From: Anagrus nilaparvatae
Lineage: Eukaryota; Arthropoda; Insecta; Hymenoptera; Mymaridae
NCBI GenBank assembly: GCA_022575985.1
Contig: JAKSXM010000258.1
Coordinates: forward strand, 496,001 to 560,000
DNA: 64,000 bases
Reading direction: 5' to 3'
Shown here: positions 35,261-46,900 of the stretch, piece by piece
How the letters are laid out: every line of letters begins with the position of its first letter
Numbering within the stretch: the first letter of the stretch is position 1
Made by a program: the position numbers and the translations under genes
The notes under the pieces: model-generated
Database searches by the model: none
Seen by the model: only the letters and a program-made list of their open reading frames with translations
Told to the model about the DNA's origin: nothing

Positions 35261-36014
35261 GATCATTTTTTATTTTTTTACCTATTTTTGAGGATAATCT
35301 GGTATAACAATTGAAAAACAATAAATATATTTCTGTGGAAACATTTAAATCCAAAACCACAAAAAGTTTGCTAATATAAGCAAAAAAAATTTTTAATAAA
35401 ATTTTGGCCTAATGAAATCTGCTGGACTTGTTCATGTATATTCCTTATAAAATCTATACATAATCTCGTTCTCGTATTTACAAAACAATTTTCTGACCCT
35501 TTTTACAGCAACAATTTTTTTAAAATATAGTTGGGGTCTAGGTATGTATATCTATTAAAAAAAAATTTTAATTTAAGCTTTTTAGTGTTTATATGTTAAA
35601 ATTTTTTATTGTTGTATATACGCTACGGTTAAAGTATAAATTTAAATATATATATTCATATAGTTTTTGGCGAAGCCTTTGGCTGAATCATGATTAATAT
35701 GTAACTATAATTAAATCATGGGCTTAAATAATAAAGTTTTTCAATGGCTTTTTCATTTGCTTTCATTATAATTAGAAAAAACGCCACAAAAAATTAAAGC
35801 AAAAAGAATCAACTGAATAAGTTTTTTCAACCATGACATATGTCCTAAATTATATTATATTACTGTTATACCAGATGTTAAAATTTCACACGAGAATTTT
35901 TTTTGTGATGTCCCCATAAAATTTCAATTTATTATATACATGGCTAATTCCGCGTTTAATTAAATATTTTTACAAGGAAAAGAACTGAAACAATTATTTA
36001 ATTTGGACCTTTTT

Positions 36015-36290
36015 CCAGAAGATACAAATTTTCGTGTTTGAACAAATTTCTTTTTCACAGTTTAGTTCAGAAACAACTCATTTCCCGATGATAACAGAAA
36101 CTAATAGTAAAAATTAAAATTTTTTTTTTAATTAAGTATTTGCCACAAATTTGTCCACAATTAATTTAAAAAAAAATTTTTTTTTAATTTTTACTATTAA
36201 CTTTTATTGTCATAGGGAGATAAGTTGTTTCTAAACTAAACCGTAAAAAAGAAATTTGTTCAAACATGAAAATTTGTATCTTCGATTTAT
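36015..36290. repeat. Short foldback repeat
   Basis: Sequence 36015-36145 (gatacaaattttcgtgtttg; caactcatttcccgatgata) is mirrored at 36165-36290 (aacatgaaaatttgtatctt). The arms are about 125 bases with a small loop. Confidence 0.65.
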
Positions 36291-36737
36291 TCACATTAAC
36301 TTTATAGTTTATATTTTATTTATAATCGGCTTAATGCAAACTTTTATCATCTTCACATATCTTATTTAATATTAAAACTTCTTCCAAAAGTTAACCGAAA
36401 TACAGAAGTAGGTACGTTGCAACCTGCATTGTTTGATGTTTTTTTATTAACTAATTTAGCTTTTTTGAAAAAATTGGAATACTTTAGATACTTGAAATTT
36501 AACTTTCATTAAGTGTTATAAATGTTTTTGTTAAAACATTTTAAATAGTAAAATTATAATTTTGTTATTAAAATTTATATATACTCTTACTTTACAATTA
36601 ATTTATAAATCAATCGTATAATCAAAACCTGCTTAAACATAAATCATTGTTACTATAGTTTAAACCCTAATTTAATTTATCTATGTAAAAAAGGTACGTA
36701 GCTGCATAGCCTTAAAGAAGGCTCGAAGCTTAAATAA

Positions 36738-37496
36738 CAACGGTTCCTCAAACAAGGAGCTTAATACTTCAATATGTCACATATGCCATATTTTTGGAAA
36801 AAAATTTTGAAATAGTTAAGTATCAAATCTATACGATATTGCTAAAAAAGAGGTTTCTAAAACTAGTACTCCCATAGAAAAAAATTAAATACTACGTCCA
36901 AACAGAAAAAAAAAATTCTTTTTTTTTTTTGTATTTTTTTGTAACAAAAATTTTGGAACTAATTTTCAAAAAATTAATTATCAATTAATCGAAGACATCG
37001 AGTAAAAACCATATTTTCAAATATAAGTACTTTCATGGAACTAAATGAAGTATTACACCAAAAAAAAAAAAAAATATTGCATTTAAAAAAATGTTTTTGT
37101 TTTTTTAACTTTTAGAAAAAAATTTTTAAAAAATTCGTTATCAGATCCAAAAAATTACTACAAACGAACTTTCTAAAACTAGTACTCTCATAGAAATAAA
37201 TTAGGTACTATGTCCAAAAAGAAAAAAAAATTAGTGTTTTTTGTATTTTTTTGTGAAAAAAATTCACAAAAAATAAATTATAAGATTCAAGATATCGAGT
37301 AAAAATCATACTTTCAAATATAAGTACTTTCATGGAAATAAATGAGGTATTACATCCAAATTAAAAAAAAAAGTACCTCGAGCTTTTTTGCTGAAAAAAT
37401 TAGGTTTTTTAGCTTCCTGAAGTCTCAAAATGTGCTAATATGCCAAAAAATCAAAAATTTAACCAAAATTTGACCCATCACAATGGTTAAGGAACC
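36738..37496. mobile_element. GGTTCCTC-family element, copy B
   Basis: It runs from aacggttcctcaaacaagga to caatggttaaggaacc. Internal ~185-base units carry ataagtactttcatggaa and agatatcgagtaaaaa, as in copies A and D. It lies inside the long-TIR element. Confidence 0.55.
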
Positions 37497-37535
37497 AAAA
37501 GGTGCGTATTTATTTATGTTTTTGTCTCGCATTGT

Positions 37536-38036
37536 ACAATTGATCATGTTATGTGTTCCTTAAAATTAAAAAAATTATTTTGAAAATTTATTGACTACTG
37601 ACGGAGATATTAGCGGTTGAAATTTCATTAATTTTTGAGGTACTTAATTAATCAAGACTTTTTTATAAATAATCTGATTTTAAAAATCTTTGAGTATAAT
37701 ATATTTAGGAAATTATTTAGCATCGATTCACTAAAAAAAATTTGATTTTCTACATTTCGCCGCGAATAAAGTGATTTTTTGAAAAATTTAGGTTAGGCCA
37801 AAAATCAAAAAACTTGAAATATATTTCATATTATTGTTAAAAATTAAGATTTTTTTTAGTGAATCGATGCTAAATAATAATGTCCTAAATATTATATTCA
37901 AAGATTTTTAAGATTAATTAAGTACCTCAAAAATTAATGAAATTTCAAGCGCTAATATCTCCGTCTGTAATCAATAAATTTTCAAATTTTTTTTTTAAAT
38001 TTAAAGGGACACATAACATGATTAATGGCTAAAAAT
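37536..38036. repeat. ~500-bp foldback element
   Basis: Its ends are inverted (gatcatgttatgtgttcctt left; gacacataacatgatta right). The arms extend through cggagatattagcggttgaa, mirrored as tcaagcgctaatatctccg. No ORF. Confidence 0.75.
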
Positions 38037-38706
38037 ATTAAACATTCCAGAAGTTTCGATCTGCAGAAATTTTTACCCAAAAAATGCTATTTCTATTCAC
38101 CTGATTCAAACTTAATTGCTTTTAGTTCAATGTCATTAACAATTGATAATATTTTATTAATTTAAAAGCATAAAAAATAATTTATGAATAAAAATTAACT
38201 CAAGCAATTATATCAAACAGTTATTAGAAAAATATATTTTTTTATTTTTTTGCAATAAATTAAAGTTTGAATTAATTGTTTTTAAAATTCGCGCTTCAAG
38301 AAAATGAATTGTAATAATGTGACATCTACCGATTATTAAAATATTTATAAGAGCTAAATTACCATAAATTATCATATATTAATAAATACACAGCTGTATT
38401 AATGTCGGTAATTTCATCGTAACTAGGATTTGTCACTAGCAATTTTTTACAACAATTTATAATTCCCGCCAGATTTTTCTTTTTTGATTGCCAATAGTAT
38501 AACCGGATGGCTATGCGTGCGCATCTTTATTCGGGTGCAGTAATTTTAGAAAAACTTAATTTTCTCAGGAAATACATTTCGCATTATTGAAAAATTTTCA
38601 GATTCATGCATAAAATTGCAACGCAGTTTCATCCATATAGGAATTATGCCCTAATTCATCAAAAAAATATATGACGAGTGCGTACTTATTGGTGCTGCCC
38701 CCTGCA

Positions 38707-38965
38707 ACTGAAAAGATGTAGACCCACAATCCTTAATTGCAGGGAGAGATACTTCTTTATTATGTGAAGCACTTCTAGCATTTTTAGGCAGATGCTTGAT
38801 AAAGAGATTTGTTAAATAAGGAGGCTTTTGTAAACGTAAAATTTTATAAATAATTATGCCAGTAAAATATAGTCTACACGATTTAATACAAAGCCAGTTG
38901 AGTTTTTTCCTGTACGGGGTGATATGCTCATCCCTTCTAACACCATATATGTGCATTTCTACGAG
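38707..38965 (-). pseudogene. LINE reverse transcriptase C-terminal region, 5' piece
   Basis: On the minus strand this reads VRRDEHITPYRKKLNWLCIK, then FTGIIIYKILRLQKPPYLTN and ends at LQG, where the long-TIR element is inserted; the reading continues at 32952. The VRRxxHITPY...LxWL...P.YL pattern is typical of the region after the reverse-transcriptase domain in CR1/Jockey-like LINEs. The copy is 5'-truncated at about 38965. Confidence 0.8.
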
Positions 38966-39139
38966 AAAGTACGTTTTATGAGCCCCAAAAATGAAAAAAA
39001 AAAATTGACGAGGCCACGACTACCACCATAATTTTCTGGTAGTTTGGACCCTATTTATAGAATGCAAAAAAAAACGTGAACACGAAATCGGCGATGGATG
39101 CCAAAAAGATTTTGCCACTTTTATGTCAAAACCCGTGTT

Positions 39140-39395
39140 TTTCGTATCTGAGCTACCCCAAATTTTCAAAATAACTTTTTCTGTACAGTAGCCACGAAAG
39201 TACGATTTCCTGGCCGCTGCGCGGCCAAGAAAATCGAAATTTCTCGCTACTGTCGCAGAAAAATTTTATACGGCCCTTGTCCATAAATAAAGAATGCCCC
39301 AAATCGCAGTTTACCATCCTCGGCTTCGCCTCGGAAGGTAATTTACGTGCGATTTGGGCCATTCTTTACTTTTCTGGACACGAGCCGTAAAAAAA
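39140..39395. repeat. Dispersed GAGGCGAAGCC hairpin repeat, copy 2
   Basis: In the minus orientation it has arms of about 36-40 bases (gtaaagaatggcccaaatcg through ttaccttccgaggc, and gccgaggatggtaaactgcg through ggcattcttt) closing on a GAA loop. It is flanked by a second hairpin-prone motif, ggccgctgcgcggcc. It is nearly identical to the copy at 51085-51245. Confidence 0.75.
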
Positions 39396-39409
39396 TTATT
39401 TAGGTAAAT

Positions 39410-40080
39410 AAAATTTAAAAAAATAGATAAAAAAATCTGATTGTCAGGGAAAAAACACTCCAGAAGAAAAAAAAACATTTCTTTTTACGATGAAATTTAG
39501 CCAAGTTATCGTCAATTTAAGATTTTACTAAAATTTGTCTTAAAAAAGATCGAAGTTCTATATTGAAAAAAGCCTGTTTCTGAACTTTAAACATGCATTA
39601 CTCGCTTGATTTTCATCGTAAAATAATACTTTTTTTTTTAAATCGATTCATTTTTCCCTGGCGATTCATTTCTTTAAGAAAAAAAAATCATTTTTATTAA
39701 CTAAATTTAAATTTTTAGGTCAAAAGCCTTTGAAAACTGTAAATAGCAAAATTTTCTTAACACAGTTTTTGACCTGAAAATTGAAATTTGGCCAATAAAA
39801 ATGATTTTTTTCTTTAAGAAATGAATTATCAGGGAAAAATTAATTGATTTAAAAAAAAAAATTATTATTTTACGATGAAAATCTAGCGAGTAATGCATAT
39901 TATTGCTCAAATTTGTCTTACAAATGATTGAAATTCTATTGAAATAAGCCTGTTTCTGAACTTAAAATATGCATTACTAGCTTGATTTTCATCGTAAAAT
40001 AATAATTTTTTTTTTAATATCCATTGATTTTTCCCGGAGTTTCATTTCTGCAAGAAATAAATCATTTTTATTTGTTTATT
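39410..40080. repeat. Palindromic dispersed repeat (same family as 12.7-14.6 kb)
   Basis: Modules such as ttcatttctttaagaaaaaa, aggtcaaaagcc and tttgacctgaaaattgaaat are arranged as nested palindromes about an axis near 39735, with a second axis near 39930. It lies immediately 3' of ImpL2. No coding potential. Confidence 0.65.
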
Positions 40081-40271
40081 AAAGAGAATTTTGACACTAA
40101 ATAATAAATTAAATTCATCCTTGACATTTCAACAAGAACCACACACACCACAAAATAAGAAAGAAAAAAAATTATTTGAAAAAAAAAAAAAAAATTTAGC
40201 CTATATTATAAATTACATATCATTAATTTTAAAATTTGTATTTTCAATACAAAAAATTTTAAAATTTTGAT

Positions 40272-40345
40272 ACATAATAAAAAAAAAAATTTATCTAAAA
40301 AAAATTTATCTAAAAAAAATTTATCTAAAAAAAATTTAGCTAATA
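40272..40345. repeat. 15-bp tandem repeat
   Basis: About four copies of aatttatctaaaaaa occur here, downstream of the ImpL2 stop codon and possibly in its 3' untranslated region. Confidence 0.75.
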
Positions 40346-40603
40346 ATTTTCTTTTTGTTATTTTTCCTATTACAATTGTCAACTAAATTTCAAATAATTA
40401 ATAGTAGCTCCTCTAATTATAAATAATTTGTTAATATAAGAAAGCAATGAATTATTATTATTATTAATAATGATAATAATGTTAATGAAATAAAAATTAA
40501 CTAATATAATGATAATATACAATGGTCAAAGTTTAATGTTACTAGGTATAAAATGACGCATTACTGTTATTATCTTATGAAGATAATTAATAAACGAAGT
40601 ATT

Positions 40604-40929
40604 TCATACTTTAGCTACTGGATACAAGAAGGTAACAGCTTCATTAATTCCTAATTCAGATTCAGCGATGCATTTATAATTATCCATATCCGTCCAACGT
40701 ATGCTACCAATAACTAAAGATCCATCTGATTGTACTGTAAAACGTTTGTCTGTTAAACGTTTATCTTCATCATTGACCCAATAAATTCGTGGTTTTGGAT
40801 TACCAGTTGCTTCGCACGGAAATACTACTGATGATCCAGTTTCTGATATGAACAACGGACGATAACGTGTTATTCTTGGTATTTCGTCTGCTTTTAATTG
40901 ACAATCACGTGCATTTCCATCATCGTTAT
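40604..40929 (-). CDS. ImpL2: ImpL2 coding exon 4 (Ig domain 2 and C-terminus)
   Basis: The acceptor is tttaatttatag. It encodes the inter-domain linker (DNDDGNARDCQLKADEIPRI) and the second Ig domain, with PCEATGNPKPRIYWV, the DMDNYKCIAES cysteine motif and the terminal FLYPVAKV before a TAA/TGA-type stop at 40604. This exon carries the residues most like Drosophila IMP-L2 (W-x-D-M-x-N-Y-K-C-I-A). Confidence 0.93.
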
Positions 40930-43900
40930 CTATAAATTAAACAAAATTAATAAATTTTTAATTAATGACTCACAAGGGGAGTTCAATACATTTGGAACAC
41001 CAAATTACACCAAATGGTTATGGATGAGTTTATTATGTTGAAAATACATGCCGGCTATCCTCCGTTTATTCCAATGGGCCTTCTGGGCCTAGAAACGCAG
41101 GGTTCAATGTTATAAAATAGAGTTTTTTGGTAATTTTCAATGAAACGCTAAAACCTTACAAGTTAACAAAAACACTTCTGGTTGGTCTCAGTAAACTGCA
41201 ATTTTTTATCACTAATTTTCTCATCAATGTAGCCAATTAACCAAATGGCCATTTTTGGCTAAAAATGATTAATTTTTAAATTACTGCCAAATTTGTAATT
41301 TCTGACAAAAAAGGGTTTTATATGTCTCGAAAAATTCCTACAAGCTTCAAGTTTACAAAAATTCTTTATTCGTCTCATTTCCTTGTGTCGTTTTTAAGAA
41401 ATGGCTCTTCAAAGTTAACACTAAAAATGAGCTTTTTTAAAAAATCATAAAATTGGGACTCCGACTTCGAATTATCATATCTGATTAAAAAATAATTGAA
41501 AAAGGTAGAGTAAAAAATTTTTGGAAATTTGAAGCTTGTGAAAATATTTTGAGACTTATAAAACCCATTTTTCTCAAAAATTACAAATTTGGCAGCAATT
41601 TAAAAATTGGTCATTTTTAACCAAAAATGACCATTCGGTTAAATGGCTATAATGATGAGAGAATTAATGATAAAAAATTTCGGTTTACGGCGTTTGAAAG
41701 GCGATACTTACACCAAAAAAATAAATAAGACCAACCAGAAGAGTTTTGGTTAACTTGTGAGGTTTTAGCGTTTTATTGAAAATTACCAAAAAACCCTATT
41801 CCATATAACATTGATCCCTGCGTTTCTAGGCCCAGAAGGCCTATTGGAATGAACGGAGGGTAGTCGGCATGTTTTTTCAACATAATAAACTCATCTATAA
41901 CCATTTGGTGTAATTTGGTGTTCCAAATGTATTGAACTCCCCTTGTCAGTACTTTTTTTATTTATTTATATATTTGAATAAATATTAATAATACATTTAT
42001 TTAAAAGCGTATAAAGATTATAATGAAAACTTACCAATAACGCTAATCATCGTAGGTGGCGAAATAACTATTTTATCAGCTGTTTGACCAACGCAAAATA
42101 TCATACCTTGATCTTCTGGTTTAGCACAATGGATAAAATATTTTGATACTTCGCGTGCTACTGATGTGTAATCAGTTACACCGATACTTTCACGATCTAT
42201 CTGTCCTAAATATTTATCGGAATTGTTTCCTTTTATCCAATATACTAATGGTGGTGGGTTACCATCGACTTCACATTTTAATTCTAATCGATGTCTGTAA
42301 TACAAAAAAAAAAAAAAATTTTTATTTATCATTCTTTTTAATTATTATATTAAATCGTATGATATTTTTTATCAAGGCTATGCTAATCTATATATATTAT
42401 TTTATTATTTACATAAAAAATATAAATAATAAACACTTTTAATTTTCATTTGAATTATAATATTTATTTAATTTTAATTTTAAATATAGTATATGGAAAA
42501 TTAATTTTTTTTAATTTGAACAAATTTTTTAAGTGGAATTTTCGGCGGTTATCTTGAAATTTATTTTTATAAAATATGTAGTGATTAAAAATTTGTAGAA
42601 AATAAATTATATTCTGTCTTATTTTTATAAATATAAATTATGCCAAATTCTGTCACGAAATTTAGATTTTTAGAAAATTTAATATTATTTAATAAATTTT
42701 ATAAAATAAATTTAATAAATTAATAGGTTTTTAATAAAATGATAAAAAAATCAGATTTTTTCGATACTTACAAGGGGAGACCGGAACCTTTGGGTCGCCA
42801 AATTACAATCTATTGTTATGGATGACTTTAATATGTTGAAAAAACACCCAAGATACCCTCCGTTTATTCCAACGCGCCTTCTGGGCTTAGAAACGCAGGG
42901 CTCAATGTTATAAAATAGGGGTTTTTCAAAATTTTTCATATAACGCTGTAACCTCGCAAATTAACCAAAATACTTCCGGTTGGTCTCATTTTTTCCGTAT
43001 GAGTACCATCTTTTAACTCTCGTCAGCCGCAATTCTCCATCACCTATTTTCTCATCGCTATAGTCAATAAACCAAATGCCCATTTTTGGTCCAAAATGAC
43101 CAATTTTTAAATTGCTGCCAAAATTACAATTTTCAATAAAAATAGGTCTTGTAGGTCTCAAAAATTTTGTATTAGCTTTAAGTTTTGAAAAAGGTTTCAC
43201 TCGTTTCTTTTTGATTACTGATTTAGCAGATATCATAATTTAAAGACAGAGTCTCAACTTAAAGTTTTTTAAAAAGAATCATATTTTATCACTAACTTTG
43301 TGGAGTTATATCTTAGAAATATCTAAAGCTAAAAGAACGAGTAAGAAATTTTTTGAAACTTGGAACTTGTACAAAATTTTTGAGACCTGTAAAACTCATT
43401 TTCATCAAAAGTTACAATTTAGGCAGCAATTTAAAAATTGGTCATTTTGGACCAAAAATGGGCATTTGGTTTATTGACTATAGTGATGAGAGAGTAGGTG
43501 ATGGAACATTTCGGCTGACGGAAATTAAAAGATGGTACTTATACGGAAAAAATGAGACTAAGCGGAAGTATTTTGGTTAATTTTCGAAATTACAATGTTA
43601 TATGGAAGATTTCGAAAATACCCTATTTTATAACATTGAGCCCTGCGTTTCTAAGCCCAGAAGGCACGTTGGAATAAACGGAGGGTATTTTGGGTCTTTT
43701 TTCAACATATTAAAGTCATCCATAACTATAGATTGTAATTTGGCGACCCAAAGGTTCCGGTCTCCCCTTGTTAGCTTAGTTTTTTTTTTATGATAGAAAA
43801 AATAATTTCCCATGTGCTTCCCGCAAGAAAAATCAAAATAAATTTAAGAAAAAAAAAGGCTAAAATATATGGAATGTAAAAATCTCTGAATTTATCTTAT

Positions 43901-46900
43901 TCAAAATGCGAAGAAAAATTTTTTCAACATATGCTATGACTCTCAAAGAAAATCTGGAATTAGGAATTTTTTAATAATTTTTTTAATACAAATTTCGTGC
44001 AATGCTCCATATAGCGTATGTCTTTAAGTGAATTATATGTATACATATATTGTTGGAAACTCAAAAAATGTATATATATATATATATATATATGTATTAT
44101 TGTGTATTAATATGGTATAGTTGTTATTCAATATGAATGAATGTGTTTCATATATCTGTGTGTTTATAGGTTTTGAATAACAGAATGAAATCATAATTTG
44201 AATTTTATGACTTTGTTTTCTTCTAAAATATTTACGCATAAGGAGAGTAGTATTTAAGAGACTTTTGAAATTAATAGATCGCCGGTTCTCTGCTCTTTAT
44301 TAAATAAATTATTAATTACATTTAATTATTGATATTTTAATTTATTATTTATTTCCCATACCTCCTATAGGTTATGGGCCCAGTCATCTTAAATAATAAT
44401 AATAAATAAAATAATAAAACAATTAAAATAAGTTAAACGTTTATGCGACGTAATTTTTGAATAAGTGTTTTGTGCCTTTTATCTTGTATGTGCTATACGC
44501 TGTGAATTTAATTGTGTTATAAACGATTAGATTTATTTTTTTATTATTAAAAAATGGAAAATTTAAAAATTAAAAGAAATATCAAGCCTTTTAATGGGGA
44601 TGGCTATAGTGCATGGAAGTTTAGAATTCGATCGTTGTTAAAAGAACTGGATGTTTTAAACGTGATAGATGAACCTATTCCAGAAGTTAAAACTGCTGAG
44701 TGGAATAAGCAAAATATAACTGCAAAGGGCATTATAATTGAATTTCTTACAGATTCATTTTTAAGATTTGCACAAACAGAAGATGATACTGCAAAAAATA
44801 TTCTTAAAAGTTTGGATGATATTTATGAGAGAAAAAGTATTGCTACTCAAGTAGCTGTAAGAAGGAAATTGGGCTTATTGAAATTAGAAGGCGAAACACT
44901 TTTGGCAGATCATTTTGCTAAATTTGAGAATTTAGTTCAAGAACTGGCTTCAACGGGAGGTAAATGTGAAGAAGTTGAGCAGGTTGCTAATTTACTAAAT
45001 TCTTTACCTAAAGCATATGATGGAGTAGTCACAGCCATAGAAACATTAGCAGAGGACCAAATTTTAAGTTATGTAAAAACAAGGTTGCTTGATCATGAAG
45101 TAAAATTAACGAAAGAAAATAAAGACACAAGTTTAAAAGTCTTAAGTGCAGAAGTGCAACCAGTAACAAATGAAAATAATAATAGTAATAATAATAATCA
45201 TAATAATAATAATAATAATAATCAGCAAAATAAACCTTTCAATAAAAATAAACGAAATTTTAAAAGAGGTTTCTATAAAGGCTATCAAAATAAAGGAAAA
45301 AGGTTTTTATCTAAAATAAAGTGTCATCATTGTGGTCGTTTTGGGCACGTTCAAAGAAATTGTATTTATTATAAAAAAATGATAAAATATCAAAAAGAAA
45401 AAAGAAGTGCGCAGTTAACTGCTACTGAAGAACCAAGGCAAGAATTTAATACAAGCTTTGCTTTTATAGCTTCCGGGTTTGAAAGTATAAATAAGAGTAA
45501 TAAAATTTATTTTATTCTTGATTCTGGATCGACTCAACATTTGATTAATAACGATAAATTATATATTACTTATGCTAACTTAGGAAATCCATTCATGATT
45601 TCTATAGCAAAAAGAAATACATTTATTGAAGCTACTAAGCAAGGTCTTGTATGGGTCACAACTAATAAAGGTGTACGAGTGGTATTAGAAGATGTTTTAT
45701 TTTGTAGGGAGGTTCCTCACAATTTATTATCAGTAAATAAGTTGCAAAGGTCAGGTTTGAAAATAATATTTGATGAAAATGGCGTAAAAATTCAAAGAAA
45801 TAATATGGATATAATGACAGGTAAATTTGAAAATAATTTGATTATTGTAGAATTTAAGCTTGATGCAGAAAATGAAGCATGATGCTATCTGACAAATAAT
45901 TATTTAAGAGAAAATTATAAATTATGGCATCAACGCTTAGGCCATTTAGGAATAGATAAGTTTCGAAAATTAAAATCTGAAAATATGTTTTATGATATAT
46001 ATTTATTAAATAATATAGTACCTGATAATGGATTGTGTGAACCTTGTATACAGGGTAAACAAACTAAATTACCTTTAAATAAAGAAAAAAAAAAGATTTT
46101 AGAATAAGGCCATTATTTAAAGTACATTCAGACATTTGTGGTCCTATTACTCCTTCTACAATTGATAATAAAAATTATTTTATTATTTTTGTTGATGAAT
46201 ATACTCATTATTCAGTAACATATATAGTTGAACGAAAGTCTGAGTTATTTAATGTTTTTTATGATTACTGTAAGAAAAGTACAAACCATTTTAATTTAAA
46301 AATAACTAATTTATATATTGATAATGGTAGTGAGTATGTTTCCAATGAAATGAAAAAATTTTGTTTAGATAATGGAATAAGTTATCATCTTACGATCCCA
46401 TATACGCCTGAATTGAATGGTGTTGCTGAGCGCATGAACCGAAGTATAATAGAGAAAGCACGTACTTTATTAAATGGGGCTAATTTAGATAAACAATTTT
46501 GGGGCGAGGCAGTTTTAACTGCAACATATTTGATAAATATAACCCCAACTAGAGCCTTGATAGTAAATAAAACACCATATGAAATGTGGTTTGGTAAAAA
46601 GCCTCAATTACAATATTTAAAAGTATTCGGTTCTACGGCCTATGTATTATATAAACCAAAGTTATCTAAATTTGATAAAAAATCTTGGAAAGGCATTTTG
46701 GTAGGCTATGTACCAAATGGGTATAAAATATGGGATAATGAAAATTTTACTTTTGAAAGAGCTAGAGATGTAATAATAGATGAAAATGATTATTTAATTA
46801 CCAGACCAATAATAAATGATAATAATAAGTTTTCTGATATACAAGTACAATCAGAAAATCAGTTGAAAAATATTATTTCTGATACACCAGTACAATCAGA

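Larger units (their letters stand above)
32953..38695. mobile_element. 5.7-kb Mutator-like element with ~490-bp TIRs and 11-bp TSD
   Basis: The left arm (32953-33445) and the right arm (about 38205-38695) are inverted copies; for example gcaccaataagtacgcactc at the left edge is mirrored exactly at 38676-38695. The 11-mer TGCCCCCTGCA flanks both sides (32942-32952 and 38696-38706), and removing it restores a continuous LINE frame. Very long terminal repeats and a 9-11-bp duplication are typical of Mutator-like elements. No transposase ORF is visible, and the interior is colonised by other repeats (a LINE fragment at 34.3 kb and MITEs at 36.7-38.0 kb), so it is non-autonomous. Confidence 0.8.

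Noticed and set aside
38651..39362. Possible separate host gene on the minus strand around 39 kb
   Set aside because: 38707-38965 is a LINE C-terminal fragment interrupted by a transposon, and 39153-39362 is the hairpin repeat also found near 35 and 51 kb.
42751..43813. Four ORFs of 60-91 codons with similar peptides on both strands
   Set aside because: They are mirror translations of the two arms of the CAAGGGGAG foldback element.
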